Positions 16,763 to 25,820 are shown, numbered from the stretch's first letter. The stretch is 64,000 bases of DNA from Paenibacillus sp. HW567 (GCF_000374185.1 NZ_KB910518.1:532667-596666), one strand, 5' to 3'. A program made the numbers and translations. Notes: a model not told the origin generated them from the letters alone.

Positions 16763-17738
16763 TAAAAGGATTTTGGTCACCGGCGGAACGGGTTCCTGGG
16801 GACACGAACTCATCCGGCAGCTTTTGCCTCAGAATCCGAAGGAAATTGTGATTTTCTCCCGCAGCGAGTCTGCGCAAGTGGCGATGAGCCGCGAATATGA
16901 AGATTCCCGCCTCAGCTTCGTCATTGGTGATATAAGGGACAAGGATGCGCTTATGGCAGCCTGCCGGGGTGTCGATTATATTTTCCATCTGGCGGCGCTC
17001 AAGCATGTTCCGGTCTGCGAAGACCAGCCGTATGAAGCGCTTAAGACGAATGTGGTCGGCACCCAGAATGTCATTGAAGCTGCTACTGCTAATCATGTGG
17101 AAAAAGCGATTTACATCTCCACCGATAAAGCCGCCAATCCCTCTAACTTCTACGGCATGACTAAGGCGATAGGCGAGAAGCTGTTCGTCTATGCCAACCT
17201 GCTTGGCTCGAATACCCAGTTTGTAACTGTGCGCGGCGGCAATGTGCTCGGTACGAACGGCAGCGTGGTCCATCTGTTCATGAAGCAGATCAAGGACAAG
17301 GGACAGGTGCGCATTACCGATATGAAAATGACCCGGTTCTTCTTCACCCTGCGCGATGCGATTACCCTGCTGTTCAAAGCTACTGAGGTGAGCATCGGCG
17401 GGGAAATATTTGTGATGACCATGCCGACCTGCCGGATTGTGGATCTGGCGGAGGTGCTGATCAAGGCTTCGGGCAAACCGGATGTGAGCATCATCGAAGC
17501 GGGTATTCGTCCGGGGGAAAAAATCCATGAAATCCTCATGAGCGATTTCGAGAGCCAGACGACAGTCGTCTACGATGAGCAGTACCTGGTCATTCTGCCT
17601 ACGCTGGATATGCCTGAGCTGAAAGCCCATTACAGCGTGTATCCGCATGTATCCTTCAGCAGCTTCAGCTCGGAGAACAACCTGATGGACCAGGAGGAAA
17701 TCACAAATATCCTGATCCGGGGAGGGTTCCTAGAGTGA
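16752..17738 (+). CDS. UDP-GlcNAc 4,6-dehydratase family (CapE/WbjB-like) nucleotide-sugar SDR
   Basis: 328 residues, extended SDR. The Rossmann motif GGTGSWG is at the N-terminus, HLAALKHVPVCE follows, and the catalytic region reads YISTDKAANPSNFYGMTK with the YxxxK pair. The MTRFFFTLRDAI segment is typical of the CapE/FlaA1/PseB group. Start: ATG 16752, 7 bases after GGAGGG; a TTG at 16737 is in frame but lies in the RBS. Predicted to oxidise and dehydrate UDP-GlcNAc, perhaps with C5 epimerisation. GTGA overlap with the reductase gene supports one pathway. Confidence 0.87.
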   Translation: MFNSKRILVTGGTGSWGHELIRQLLPQNPKEIVIFSRSESAQVAMSREYEDSRLSFVIGDIRDKDALMAACRGVDYIFHLAALKHVPVCEDQPYEALKTNVVGTQNVIEAATANHVEKAIYISTDKAANPSNFYGMTKAIGEKLFVYANLLGSNTQFVTVRGGNVLGTNGSVVHLFMKQIKDKGQVRITDMKMTRFFFTLRDAITLLFKATEVSIGGEIFVMTMPTCRIVDLAEVLIKASGKPDVSIIEAGIRPGEKIHEILMSDFESQTTVVYDEQYLVILPTLDMPELKAHYSVYPHVSFSSFSSENNLMDQEEITNILIRGGFLE

Positions 17739-18574
17739 AGCTGCTTATCCTCGGTGGAAACGGTATGGCGGGTCATATGCTGGCGGATTATTTCCGCCGT
17801 CAGGGCAAACATCATGTCTTCTATACAACCCGGGATAAAAGCGATCTTGGCGGGCTGTATGTCGATGCCGATGATATTGCCGGAGTAGAGAAACTGGTCG
17901 AAATTGTCTCGCCCCATTGCATTATCAATGCGCTTGGTGTGCTGAACCAATTTGCCGAACGTGACAAAATCAGCGCGTACCACGTCAACGGGTTCCTTCC
18001 CCACCGGCTGCGGCGTGCGGCGGACAATGTCCGCGCACGGCTCATCCACATCAGCACCGACTGCGTTTTTGAAGGGACACGCGGCGGTTATACGGAGGAC
18101 GATAAACCTGACGGAACCTCCGTCTATGCCATAACCAAAAGTCTTGGAGAGGTGCGGGAGCCCGGACATTTGACCATCCGCACCTCCATTATCGGCCCGG
18201 AGATCCGCTCCGGCGGCATCGGCCTGATGCAGTGGTTTCTCTCGCAAAAGGGCCGGGTCTCCGGCTATCAGCGGGTCATGTGGAATGGTGTCACCACCCT
18301 GGAGCTGGCCAAAGCCGTAGATTCCCTGCTGGATTCGGATGTTTCCGGCCTGATCCATCTGGCTCACCCGGAGCCGCTTAGCAAATATGAGCTGCTCCTG
18401 CATATGCAGGCAGCGTTTGGGAAAAAAGATGTAGAGGTCATCCCCGAGGCAACGCCTGTTCAGGACCGCACGCTGGTCAGCACTAGAGCAGACGTACAAG
18501 TGCGGCTTCCTTCCTATCCTATTATGCTGGCGGAGCTTGCGGCCTGGATGAGCCAGCCGGGAATGCCCACATGA
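17735..18574 (+). CDS. RmlD-like nucleotide-sugar 4-keto reductase (SDR)
   Basis: 279 residues. GGNGMAGHMLADYF is the nucleotide-binding start; INALGVLNQFAE, HISTDCVFEGTRGGY and the catalytic YAITKSLGE follow, as in dTDP-4-dehydrorhamnose reductase. It is shorter than CapF (which has a C-terminal cupin domain), so it better matches WbvR-type enzymes that make UDP-L-RhaNAc, later epimerised to UDP-L-QuiNAc. That product assignment is inference. Starts at GTG inside the previous stop and ends ATGA with the next gene. Confidence 0.82.
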   Translation: MKLLILGGNGMAGHMLADYFRRQGKHHVFYTTRDKSDLGGLYVDADDIAGVEKLVEIVSPHCIINALGVLNQFAERDKISAYHVNGFLPHRLRRAADNVRARLIHISTDCVFEGTRGGYTEDDKPDGTSVYAITKSLGEVREPGHLTIRTSIIGPEIRSGGIGLMQWFLSQKGRVSGYQRVMWNGVTTLELAKAVDSLLDSDVSGLIHLAHPEPLSKYELLLHMQAAFGKKDVEVIPEATPVQDRTLVSTRADVQVRLPSYPIMLAELAAWMSQPGMPT

Positions 18575-19560
18575 CAGCCCGGAGAGTGCTTATTACCGGC
18601 GCTGCCGGATTTACCGGAAGGCATGCCGTAGCTTATTTCAGGGAGGAGGGAGCTGAAGTAACTGCGGTGATCCGCCAGCCGGCAGCGGACTCAGCCCTTT
18701 TTCCCGCTGATGTGAAGCAGCACGTATGCGATTTGAGTGACCGGAAGGCGGTCAAATTCATGATTGAAGAGGTTCAGCCGGATGAAGTGCTGCATCTGGC
18801 AGGTAAGAACTCGGTGCCGGAATCCTGGCGTGACCCTTTGCTCTATATGGAGACGAATGTCATGGCTACACTATATTTGCTTGATGCGCTGCGCAGCCAG
18901 CCGGTCAGCCGTATCCTGGTGGCCGGTTCCGGGCTCAAATTCCGCCCGGGCCTATCAGCAGGGCCGCCTCATCCCTACAGTCTGAGCAAAACCTTGGAGG
19001 AACTGGTATCGCTCGCCTGGTGTACGCTGTTCAAGCAGCCTGTACTGCTGGCGGAGCCCTGCAATCTGATTGGGCCTGGCCCATCTACCGGTTTCTGCTC
19101 CTTGCTGGCGCAGCATATTGTGCGGAGTGAAGCTGCGGCAGGCGTCACTCCGGCTCCGCCGCCATTCAAGCTTTCCTCACGGCATACCCTGCGGGATTTT
19201 CTGGATGTGCGCGATGCGGTGAGAGCATATGATTACATCCTGCGTGCAGGAGAGACCGGAAGGGTGTACCGGATTGATTCGGGAACACAGCGGGGCTTAG
19301 GAGAGATCGCGGAGCAACTGCTTGCCCATGCAGCGGTGAAGGTCGGGATGGACTGGGGCCCGAAAGGGGATGAACAGCCTGCAGCCGTTCATCCGGCAGC
19401 TACCGTTTCAGACACACAGCAAACATTATCTGCTGCAAATGAAGGATTAGCCGCATCCCGTGAAGACGATGCCAGAACCTTAAGCTGGAGTCCCCAAATC
19501 GGTCTTTCCCGCTCGCTTGCGGATATCGTGGACTATTACCGGGCCGGGAGTAAGCAGTAA
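18571..19560 (+). CDS. NAD-dependent epimerase/dehydratase (GDP-6-deoxymannose reductase-like SDR)
   Basis: 329 residues, extended SDR. ITGAAGFTGRHAVAYF binds the cofactor, LHLAGKNSVPESWRDP fits the active-site loop, and HPYSLSKTLEE supplies Tyr-x3-Lys; the usual SST triad segment reads VAGSGLKF. Resembles Rmd/Gmd-type reductases or WcaG-like epimerases. ATGA overlap with the upstream reductase; ribosome binding site AAGGAGG of the following gene is 12 bases on. Likely provides a second sugar nucleotide for the same glycan. Confidence 0.78.
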   Translation: MTARRVLITGAAGFTGRHAVAYFREEGAEVTAVIRQPAADSALFPADVKQHVCDLSDRKAVKFMIEEVQPDEVLHLAGKNSVPESWRDPLLYMETNVMATLYLLDALRSQPVSRILVAGSGLKFRPGLSAGPPHPYSLSKTLEELVSLAWCTLFKQPVLLAEPCNLIGPGPSTGFCSLLAQHIVRSEAAAGVTPAPPPFKLSSRHTLRDFLDVRDAVRAYDYILRAGETGRVYRIDSGTQRGLGEIAEQLLAHAAVKVGMDWGPKGDEQPAAVHPAATVSDTQQTLSAANEGLAASREDDARTLSWSPQIGLSRSLADIVDYYRAGSKQ

Positions 19561-19572
19561 AGGAGGTGCTTT

Positions 19573-20289
19573 ATGAAGCCCAAAGTGTCAATTATTATTC
19601 CTTTTTACAATTGCCCTTATATTGAACAGGCGCTGCAAAGCGCCGTGGCCCAATCCCTGGAGCCTCATGAAATCATCGTGGTTGATGACGGTTCTACCAT
19701 GCATACGGAACGGATAACGCCATATCTGCCGCGAATCCATTATCTGGGAAAAAGCAACGGCGGCACCGCCTCCGCACTGAATCACGGCATCAGGTATTCG
19801 ACGGGCGATTATGTAGCCTGGCTAAGCTCGGATGATATGTTCTATCACGACAAGATCAACAACCAGGCGATGTTCATGGAACACAACCGGCTGCTGATTT
19901 CTTATACCAATTTCAACTATATTAACGGGCATTCTCAATTGACCCAGATGAATGTGGTCACGCCATTTCCAAGCCATCTACACTATTTGCACAGCTATTT
20001 GAACGGCAATCCGATTAATGGCTGTACCGTAATGTTCAAGCGGGAGCTGCTCAGCGCGATCGGGATGTTCGACGAGGGACTGCCTTATACTCATGATTAT
20101 GATCTGTGGTTCCGTGCCGTTCTGAACGGGTATCCGCCGATTCTGCTGAATCAGACCTTGACCGCCTACCGGCGGCATGAGGGTATGGGAACGATTAAGC
20201 ATCAAGAAGCCATTCAGGCTGAAGCAGCGGCAACCAATGCCCGCTACAGACCTATGCTCCAGTCCTTGATTGCCTCAATGGGAGGCTGA
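19573..20289 (+). CDS. GT2-family glycosyltransferase
   Basis: 238 residues, a single GT-A domain. VSIIIPFYNCPYIEQALQS and EIIVVDDGS begin the fold, AWLSSDDMF is the metal-binding DxD-like site, and GMFDEGLPYTHDYDLWFRAV is the ED/DYDLW catalytic segment. No membrane helices, so a soluble or peripheral enzyme. RBS AAAGGAGG is 6 bases before ATG. It ends the plus-strand glycan operon, followed by a strong terminator at 20309. Confidence 0.88.
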   Translation: MKPKVSIIIPFYNCPYIEQALQSAVAQSLEPHEIIVVDDGSTMHTERITPYLPRIHYLGKSNGGTASALNHGIRYSTGDYVAWLSSDDMFYHDKINNQAMFMEHNRLLISYTNFNYINGHSQLTQMNVVTPFPSHLHYLHSYLNGNPINGCTVMFKRELLSAIGMFDEGLPYTHDYDLWFRAVLNGYPPILLNQTLTAYRRHEGMGTIKHQEAIQAEAAATNARYRPMLQSLIASMGG

Positions 20290-20308
20290 GCGTAATCAGG
20301 CACCATTA

Positions 20309-20352
20309 AAAGAACCTTCAGCTTGACGTTCTCCGGAAGCTGAAGGTTCTTT
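20309..20352. terminator. Bidirectional terminator between convergent glycosyltransferases
   Basis: AAAGAACCTTCAGCTT pairs with AAGCTGAAGGTTCTTT around a 12-base loop, giving an ~16-bp stem with A- and T-runs on either side. Confidence 0.88.
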
Positions 20353-20430
20353 GTTTATCCTTCGATTTCTCGCTGAACCGGCTGCCGCCTCTGCCAGAGA
20401 ACGGCGTAGCCGTTGCTGCTTGTTACACAT

Positions 20431-21501
20431 TTAGTATATAGAAAAATAATTCATCATCTGACGAAAAGCGTCCGCATATTGCCCTGCACCGAACTGGGAC
20501 ACCATATGGCTGCGGCCCTGCTCCCGGAGGGCATTGCGCAGATCTGTATTATCCATCAGCTCCAGCGCTTCACTTACAGCAGCATTAACATCGCCCAGCG
20601 GATAGAACTTACCGGTAACATTATGAATAATAAAGGCCCTTACACCGTCGGAATCGGTGCTGAGTACAGGACAGGTACAGCAGACGGCTTCAGCAACCGC
20701 ATACCCAAACCCTTCCGTAATCGAGGAGGATAGCAGGAATCCGCCCGAACATGCTATGGCTGAGTAATACTCGGGCATCAGGTGATTGGGAAGATTGGTA
20801 AAAACCTTCAGCCGGTCTTGCAATCCCAGGTGCGTAAGTTCGGCATCGAATTGCTGTTTCTGCTCCTCTGCGGCAAGCTCCGGATCATGGAACATCCACA
20901 GTTGCAGATTCGGCTTAGTATAGAGAAGCTGATGGGCGATTTTCAGGTATTCACTCCAATTTTTATTAGGCTCCAAGCGGCCTATCCAGGCAATAACGGG
21001 ATCACAAGGGTGATCGACGTGAGTTAGCTGAAATGACTCAACATCTACAATATTAGGAATGACAAAACGCTGCAGCCAAGGACAAAAGCTTGTAAACAGC
21101 TCCAGCAAATGATTTGTGGGCGGAATCAGTACCGCATTGCTGTAATTGCGCAAGAAGGGTAGGGCTTCCAGGACCAAATCTTGTGCCGCACTGCGGATTC
21201 CAAGGCCCTGGGCTTCGTAAATCAGTGGACCGGCGAATCCCAGCCGGCGTAGACGTTCGAGCATCAGGAAATCCGAGGTAACAATAATGGCATCATACCT
21301 GTGCATATCGAGTACTGCTTTGATATCATCATCCCCGGGAGCAATAAACACCGGAAAAGCAGGCTCGTGCTGCATGGCGGAACCCGGCATAATATAAAGA
21401 ACATGACACTCAATACCGCTGCGCTGAAGCTTCTCGCACCGCAGCTTGTTCAGCGTTTCTACCCCGCCGCTCGCTACATAAAACGTAAACAAAACCCTCA
21501 T
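20431..21501 (-). CDS. GT4-family glycosyltransferase
   Basis: 356 residues. The N-terminus MRVLFTFYVASGGVETLNKL is the acceptor-side GT-B start; WIGRLEPNKNWSEYLKIAHQ opens the donor domain; SSSITEGFGYAVAEAV is the GT4 E-x7-E motif. ATG 21501 is chosen because GGAGGG lies 6 bases upstream, while an ATG at 21507 would abut it and the frame to 21621 has no RBS. It is convergent with the GT2 gene and probably belongs to the same surface-glycan functional group. Confidence 0.86.
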   Translation of the reverse strand: MRVLFTFYVASGGVETLNKLRCEKLQRSGIECHVLYIMPGSAMQHEPAFPVFIAPGDDDIKAVLDMHRYDAIIVTSDFLMLERLRRLGFAGPLIYEAQGLGIRSAAQDLVLEALPFLRNYSNAVLIPPTNHLLELFTSFCPWLQRFVIPNIVDVESFQLTHVDHPCDPVIAWIGRLEPNKNWSEYLKIAHQLLYTKPNLQLWMFHDPELAAEEQKQQFDAELTHLGLQDRLKVFTNLPNHLMPEYYSAIACSGGFLLSSSITEGFGYAVAEAVCCTCPVLSTDSDGVRAFIIHNVTGKFYPLGDVNAAVSEALELMDNTDLRNALREQGRSHMVSQFGAGQYADAFRQMMNYFSIY

Positions 21502-21709
21502 GCTCATCCCTCCTGATTTCCCCTTTGGAGAAACACCGGTGCTCCTTGCAGAATACGGTCTGATGTTTATAGGATACGGCGAAATCCTCTTATCCGTGAC
21601 GATAACAGGCGCCGGTACCAAATCCTTTCAGCATAGCCTAATGGGATGGAGGCCATCCTAATGACTGTTACGCTCTACACATTACAACTTTAGAGATGGA
21701 GGATGAAAC

Positions 21710-22651
21710 ATGTTGCGATCGAAGATCAGCCTGTCGGTCTCTGCCGCGCTGCTTTTGGGTATGGTAACTATTACAGGCTGCGGTGCCAATAACACAGCAA
21801 TGGGGAATGTTCAGACCAAAAGTGTACGGGGGATGCATGACGGGCGTCTGAATGTAAAAGCCGTACCGGGGACGAATGTAAACAACTTCGATTCTATGGA
21901 GATGAGCCAGGATCTGGCTAACCGGATTGCGGCAATGCCGGAGATCCGTTCTGCGCATGTAATGCTGGCCGGAAAAAGCGCCTATGTAGCTGTAGCCCTC
22001 AATGAAGCCTCAGCAGGGACGCATGCGACAAGCATCACCGGCCGCCCTTCGCACCTGAACAACTATACCGGAATGGGCAGACCTTCTGGAATCCTGCCGG
22101 GTACAAGAGGAACAGCGACAACACCGGGAGTAACCGGTATGGGCAACCCTTCCGGCATGCTGCCGGGCACAAGAGGGACAGTGACGGGAACACCTGGAAT
22201 GACCGGTATGGGAGGTTCAATGACGGGAGTTCCCGGACAGTATACCGGTAGAGGAACAGTTGGTGGAACAGGAATGGTTACCCCAACCCCTGGAACCTAT
22301 GTGGGGAATAATACCGTCGATGGCCGCCATTTGAAGCATGATCTTGACGTAAACATGGGGACCGCGGCCGGAACTCGTACCATTACACCTAATAATACCA
22401 TTGCTCCATACAGTACCAATAACGTGACGCACAACGATCGGGTTACCACTGAATTGAAGAACAAGATTGCTGATGAAGTGAAAAAACATCACAAGGGCAT
22501 CGACAATGTCTACGTGTCGGCGAATCCCGATTTCGTGCAGCGGGCCAACTTCTATGCCGATGAAGTCCGTGCCGGACATCCGCTGAAGGGCTTTGCCAAT
22601 GAATTCCGCATCATGGTGGAGCGTATTTTCCCTACGCGCAGCGGGTATTAA
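21710..22651 (+). CDS. YhcN/YlaJ-family sporulation lipoprotein
   Basis: 313 residues. A lipoprotein signal peptide ends at ITGCGANN. A YhcN/YlaJ-type domain is split: LNVKAVPGTNV...LANRIAAMPEIRSAHVMLAGKSAYVAVAL before, and VTTELKNKIADEVKKHHKGIDNVYVSANPDFVQRA after, an insert of ~120 residues rich in Gly, Thr, Pro, Met with repeats such as TGMG(N/R)PSG(M/I)LPGTRGT. The family sits in the forespore membrane and affects germination or outgrowth. RBS GGAGG lies 7 bases before ATG. The low-complexity insert is much longer than in Bacillus members known to me. Confidence 0.82.
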   Translation: MLRSKISLSVSAALLLGMVTITGCGANNTAMGNVQTKSVRGMHDGRLNVKAVPGTNVNNFDSMEMSQDLANRIAAMPEIRSAHVMLAGKSAYVAVALNEASAGTHATSITGRPSHLNNYTGMGRPSGILPGTRGTATTPGVTGMGNPSGMLPGTRGTVTGTPGMTGMGGSMTGVPGQYTGRGTVGGTGMVTPTPGTYVGNNTVDGRHLKHDLDVNMGTAAGTRTITPNNTIAPYSTNNVTHNDRVTTELKNKIADEVKKHHKGIDNVYVSANPDFVQRANFYADEVRAGHPLKGFANEFRIMVERIFPTRSGY

Positions 22652-22703
22652 CCGCTGACCTTGACCTGGGATAGTATTCCTGAGAAAGTTTGGTTTTATT
22701 CTC

Positions 22704-22754
22704 AAAAACGCAGCCGCCCTTCCGGGATAACCGGCAAAGGATGGCTGCGTTTTT
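22704..22754. terminator. Bidirectional terminator between spore lipoprotein and nagA
   Basis: AAAAACGCAGCC (22704-22715) pairs with GGCTGCGTTTTT (22743-22754). A-run and T-run at the ends suit both convergent genes. Confidence 0.82.
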
Positions 22755-22777
22755 AAGTTCTGGCATAGGGTTTGTTA

Positions 22778-23983
22778 TTAAGAGGGTTCAGCAATTTTAC
22801 GCCCGCCTATCCAGACTCCGCGCAATTCAAGTGCGTCATCCAGCAGCAGGACATCTCCGCGTTTTCCGGCTTCCAAAGAACCGGTGGTCCGCTCCATGCC
22901 AAGCGAGATTGCCGGCGTCAGGCTGGCGGCACGGGAGGCTTCCTCCAGACTAAGGCCAACCTCCTGCACCAGATAACGGTAGCCGCGAATCATCGTAAGC
23001 GTGCTTCCTGCCAGAGCTTCCGGGTTCTCCTTCAGTCTGGCAACACCGCCCTGGACCAATACCGGAAGATCGCCGATGGTGTATTCACCATCGCTTAGTC
23101 CGGTTGCTGACATAGCGTCTGTAATCAGTATGAGATTATTGGCGTTTTTGAGCCGGGACAGCACAGTGATTGCTGCCGGATGCACATGAATGCCGTCGGC
23201 AATAATCTCTGCACGGATACGCGGATCGAACATAATGGCACCTGCTGCGCCCGGTTTACGGTGATGGAGCGGGGTCATGGCGTTGAACATATGGACGGCC
23301 TGATTCAGTCCGGCATCGGCTGCGGCAATAACCTCTTCAAAGGTAGCATTCGTATGTCCGAGAGCCGCCGTAATTCCATGCTTGCGCAGCCATAGAACAG
23401 CTTCCAGCGCGCCTTCACATTCCGGGGCCAGTGTAACCTGACGGATGATTCCGGGGTACTGCTCCTCCCATTGCTCCAGCCAACCGATATTGGCGGGAAC
23501 AATATGTTCCGGGTTCTGCGCACCCGACCATTTCGGGCTAATGAACGGGCCTTCCAGATGCAGCCCTGCGAGCTGGGCATAAGGCATCCCGGCGGTGCGG
23601 AAAGCATCTACTTCAGCGATAACGCGGTCGATAGACTTTTTGTCCGCGGTCATTGTGGTAGCCAGCATCGTTGTTGTCCCCTGGGAAGCGTGAAACCGAG
23701 TAATGCTCTCCAGGGCTTCTGCATCTGCGTACATGAAGTCATGGCCGGCTCCGCCATGCACATGCACGTCAATAAATCCCGGGATCAGCAGGCCGCCGTT
23801 GTTCGCTGCTTCGCCTACAGGCCAGTGGGCATAGGCTTCAGGGAGCCAGGCGGCTTCTCCGGCATAATGAATGGCCTCTTCCGACAGTGCGACAACCCCT
23901 TGTTCAATCCAGCCGGCGGGGGTCAGGATCTTTCCGAACAGCAGCTCGCCAGCGGTGCTGTTCGTGTTGTTTACTTCAGCCAT
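22778..23983 (-). CDS. nagA: N-acetylglucosamine-6-phosphate deacetylase
   Basis: 401 residues. Metal and catalytic motifs are intact: HVHGGAGHDF (HxH), LHLEGPFISP (metal Glu), ALGHTNATFEE and AVHMFNAMTPLHHRKPG (metal His), and the catalytic Asp of LILITDAMSATG. Converts GlcNAc-6-P to GlcN-6-P and acetate in the cytoplasm. Its start overlaps the end of nagB by 13 bases, giving the transcription order regulator-nagB-nagA. Confidence 0.96.
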   Translation of the reverse strand: MAEVNNTNSTAGELLFGKILTPAGWIEQGVVALSEEAIHYAGEAAWLPEAYAHWPVGEAANNGGLLIPGFIDVHVHGGAGHDFMYADAEALESITRFHASQGTTTMLATTMTADKKSIDRVIAEVDAFRTAGMPYAQLAGLHLEGPFISPKWSGAQNPEHIVPANIGWLEQWEEQYPGIIRQVTLAPECEGALEAVLWLRKHGITAALGHTNATFEEVIAAADAGLNQAVHMFNAMTPLHHRKPGAAGAIMFDPRIRAEIIADGIHVHPAAITVLSRLKNANNLILITDAMSATGLSDGEYTIGDLPVLVQGGVARLKENPEALAGSTLTMIRGYRYLVQEVGLSLEEASRAASLTPAISLGMERTTGSLEAGKRGDVLLLDDALELRGVWIGGRKIAEPS

Positions 23984-24699
23984 TTTGCCGCACCTTCATC
24001 CAGGAGCACAACGACATTCGGATGGCTCTGCAGCAGAGAGGCGGGACACTGTGTCGTGATCGGTCCCTCCAGCGCATTCTTAACTGCCTCAGCCTTCTCT
24101 TCGCCGCGCACTAACAGTACAATCTGCCGGGCCTTAAGAATACCGCCGATGCCCATCGTTACCGCCTTGCGGGGCACATCCTCCTGGCTGTCGAAGAAGC
24201 GGGCGTTCGCATCCAGCGTTTCTTGCAGCAGATCAACGACGTGTGTGCCGCTGCTAAGGCTGGCATCCGGCTCATTGAAGCCGATATGGCCATTGCTGCC
24301 AATGCCGAGAAGCTGCAGGTCCACCGGACCGCCTTCCTCCAGCAGCTTATCATAAGCCAGACACTCAGCGTCCAGATCGGCCGCATTTCCGTTAGGGACA
24401 TGCGTCTTCGCCAGCTCAATATCAATATGGTTAAATAGCTGCTCATTCATGAAGCTGCGGTAGCTCTGCGGATGATCCACGGGCAAGCCCACATATTCGT
24501 CGAGATTAAAGGAAGAGGCTTTGGCAAAGCTGACAATGCCCTTGCGGTGCATCTCCACCAGCTTGGCGTATACACCGATTGGCGAGCTTCCTGTAGCCAG
24601 GCCGAGAACCGCTTTAGGATTGCTCTGCAGCAGACTGACAATCAGATTTGCTCCGGTCTGTGCGAAATCCTCATCGTTTTTAAATTTTAAAATATTCAT
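23971..24699 (-). CDS. nagB: Glucosamine-6-phosphate deaminase
   Basis: 242 residues, the short Firmicute form without the allosteric C-terminus of the E. coli enzyme. Motifs: LGLATGSSPIGVYAKL (phosphate loop), FNLDEYVGLP, GIGSNGHIGFNEPDA (catalytic region). Converts GlcN-6-P to fructose-6-P and ammonia. Only 2 bases separate it from the upstream regulator stop; it overlaps nagA downstream. Confidence 0.96.
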   Translation of the reverse strand: MNILKFKNDEDFAQTGANLIVSLLQSNPKAVLGLATGSSPIGVYAKLVEMHRKGIVSFAKASSFNLDEYVGLPVDHPQSYRSFMNEQLFNHIDIELAKTHVPNGNAADLDAECLAYDKLLEEGGPVDLQLLGIGSNGHIGFNEPDASLSSGTHVVDLLQETLDANARFFDSQEDVPRKAVTMGIGGILKARQIVLLVRGEEKAEAVKNALEGPITTQCPASLLQSHPNVVVLLDEGAAKWLK

Positions 24700-24701
24700 T
24701 A

Positions 24702-25586
24702 TTATTGACCTCCCCGTTTATGCCGATAATGTTGGACATTCAAGTAAGACTGCTCCAGCTTAGGGATAAAATCTCCAAACCGCGTGCTGACCATTCCGGT
24801 GAACAAAATATCAATAATGTGGAGCTGTGCAATCCGTGAAGCCATATCGCCCCGCCGCATGCCCTGCTCCAGTGAGGAGGAGAACAGCGGAAGGTCCGCC
24901 AGTGTGGACAGCGAGCTGCTGCCATAGGAGGTCAGCGAGATGGTGGACGCCCCGCTGGCTGCGGCACAGCTCAGGGCATCAATCGTTTCGGGGGTTTCCC
25001 CGGAATAAGAGACCGCGAACGCAACGTCGCCTTTAGTAAGCGAAGAAGCGGAGGTGATCTGCATGTGGGAATCGGCAAAGGCAGTACAGTTCACGCCGAT
25101 GCGGACCAGCTTCTGATAGAAATCCTGGGCTACGATGGAAGAGGTCGCCATCCCGTACAGATCGACCCGCCGCGCCCGGCACAATACATCAATGGCGCTC
25201 TGCAGCCGGTCAAGGTCAAGCAGCGAGGTTGTGTCGCGGATCGAAGCCAGATGATTCGCCTGCATGGCCTCGACAATGACTGAGAGCGGATTGCCTGCGA
25301 CAATATCCTGGTAAGAGGAGCCGCCAGCCTGCGGAGAACTATCACCATGGGCGATTTCCGCCGCCAGCTTGACCTTGAAATCCGGGAACCCTTTGAAATG
25401 CAGAACCTTGCAAAAACGTGTGATCGTAGCTGGGCTGACTCCGCACTGCTCCGCCAGCTCGGTAATGCCCATATGGACGATTTCCCCGGGAGAGGCCAGA
25501 ATACGCTCCGCGAGCTTGCGTTCCATTTGCGAGAGCTTGGACTTGTCATGCTCTAGAGCATGCAGGATAGGAGACAAAAGCCCCAC
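24702..25586 (-). CDS. MurR/RpiR-family regulator of the nag operon
   Basis: 294 residues: N-terminal RpiR HTH (ELAEQCGVSPATITRFCKVL, residues ~40-60), then a SIS sugar-phosphate-binding domain (MATSSIVAQDFYQKL; FAVSYSGETPETIDAL). GTG start 8 bases after GGAG. It heads an operon with nagB and nagA and probably senses an amino-sugar phosphate. Two AT-rich dyads upstream (25608-25654) are likely operators. Confidence 0.9.
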   Translation of the reverse strand: MGLLSPILHALEHDKSKLSQMERKLAERILASPGEIVHMGITELAEQCGVSPATITRFCKVLHFKGFPDFKVKLAAEIAHGDSSPQAGGSSYQDIVAGNPLSVIVEAMQANHLASIRDTTSLLDLDRLQSAIDVLCRARRVDLYGMATSSIVAQDFYQKLVRIGVNCTAFADSHMQITSASSLTKGDVAFAVSYSGETPETIDALSCAAASGASTISLTSYGSSSLSTLADLPLFSSSLEQGMRRGDMASRIAQLHIIDILFTGMVSTRFGDFIPKLEQSYLNVQHYRHKRGGQ

Positions 25587-25607
25587 CTTCTTTTCTCCAA
25601 ATATGAA

Positions 25608-25654
25608 GTAAAATTATTTTTACAAATAATACAATATAAAAGAAAATTATTTTC
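25608..25654. promoter_or_regulatory. Two candidate operators of the MurR/RpiR regulator
   Basis: GTAAAATTATTTTTAC (25608-25623) and GAAAATTATTTTC (25642-25654) are near-perfect dyads sharing AAAATTATTTT, with centres ~32 bases (three helical turns) apart, just upstream of the regulator start. No clear -35/-10 pair stands out in this AT-rich stretch. Confidence 0.55.
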
Positions 25655-25762
25655 ATAATCAGAATAAAACAAAACACTGGAGCTTGCAAGAGGGACTTTT
25701 ACGAGAAAGCTGGGAATGTGAGACCGGTATTTCTCAGGGTAGGGGAACAATAGTCCTTGCAG

Positions 25763-25820
25763 CAAAAAAAGCCTCCTTCAGCTAGCAGCGGAACTGTGGT
25801 CCGCAAGCCTGAAGGAGGCT
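25763..25820 (-). terminator. Strong minus-strand terminator 465 bases past the FTR1 gene
   Basis: AGCCTCCTTCAG (25770-25781) pairs with CTGAAGGAGGCT (25809-25820), with an inner GCGGA/TCCGC helix; on the minus strand seven T follow. It would end transcripts from the FTR1 gene or from an unrecognised RNA between 25821 and 26285. Confidence 0.75.
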
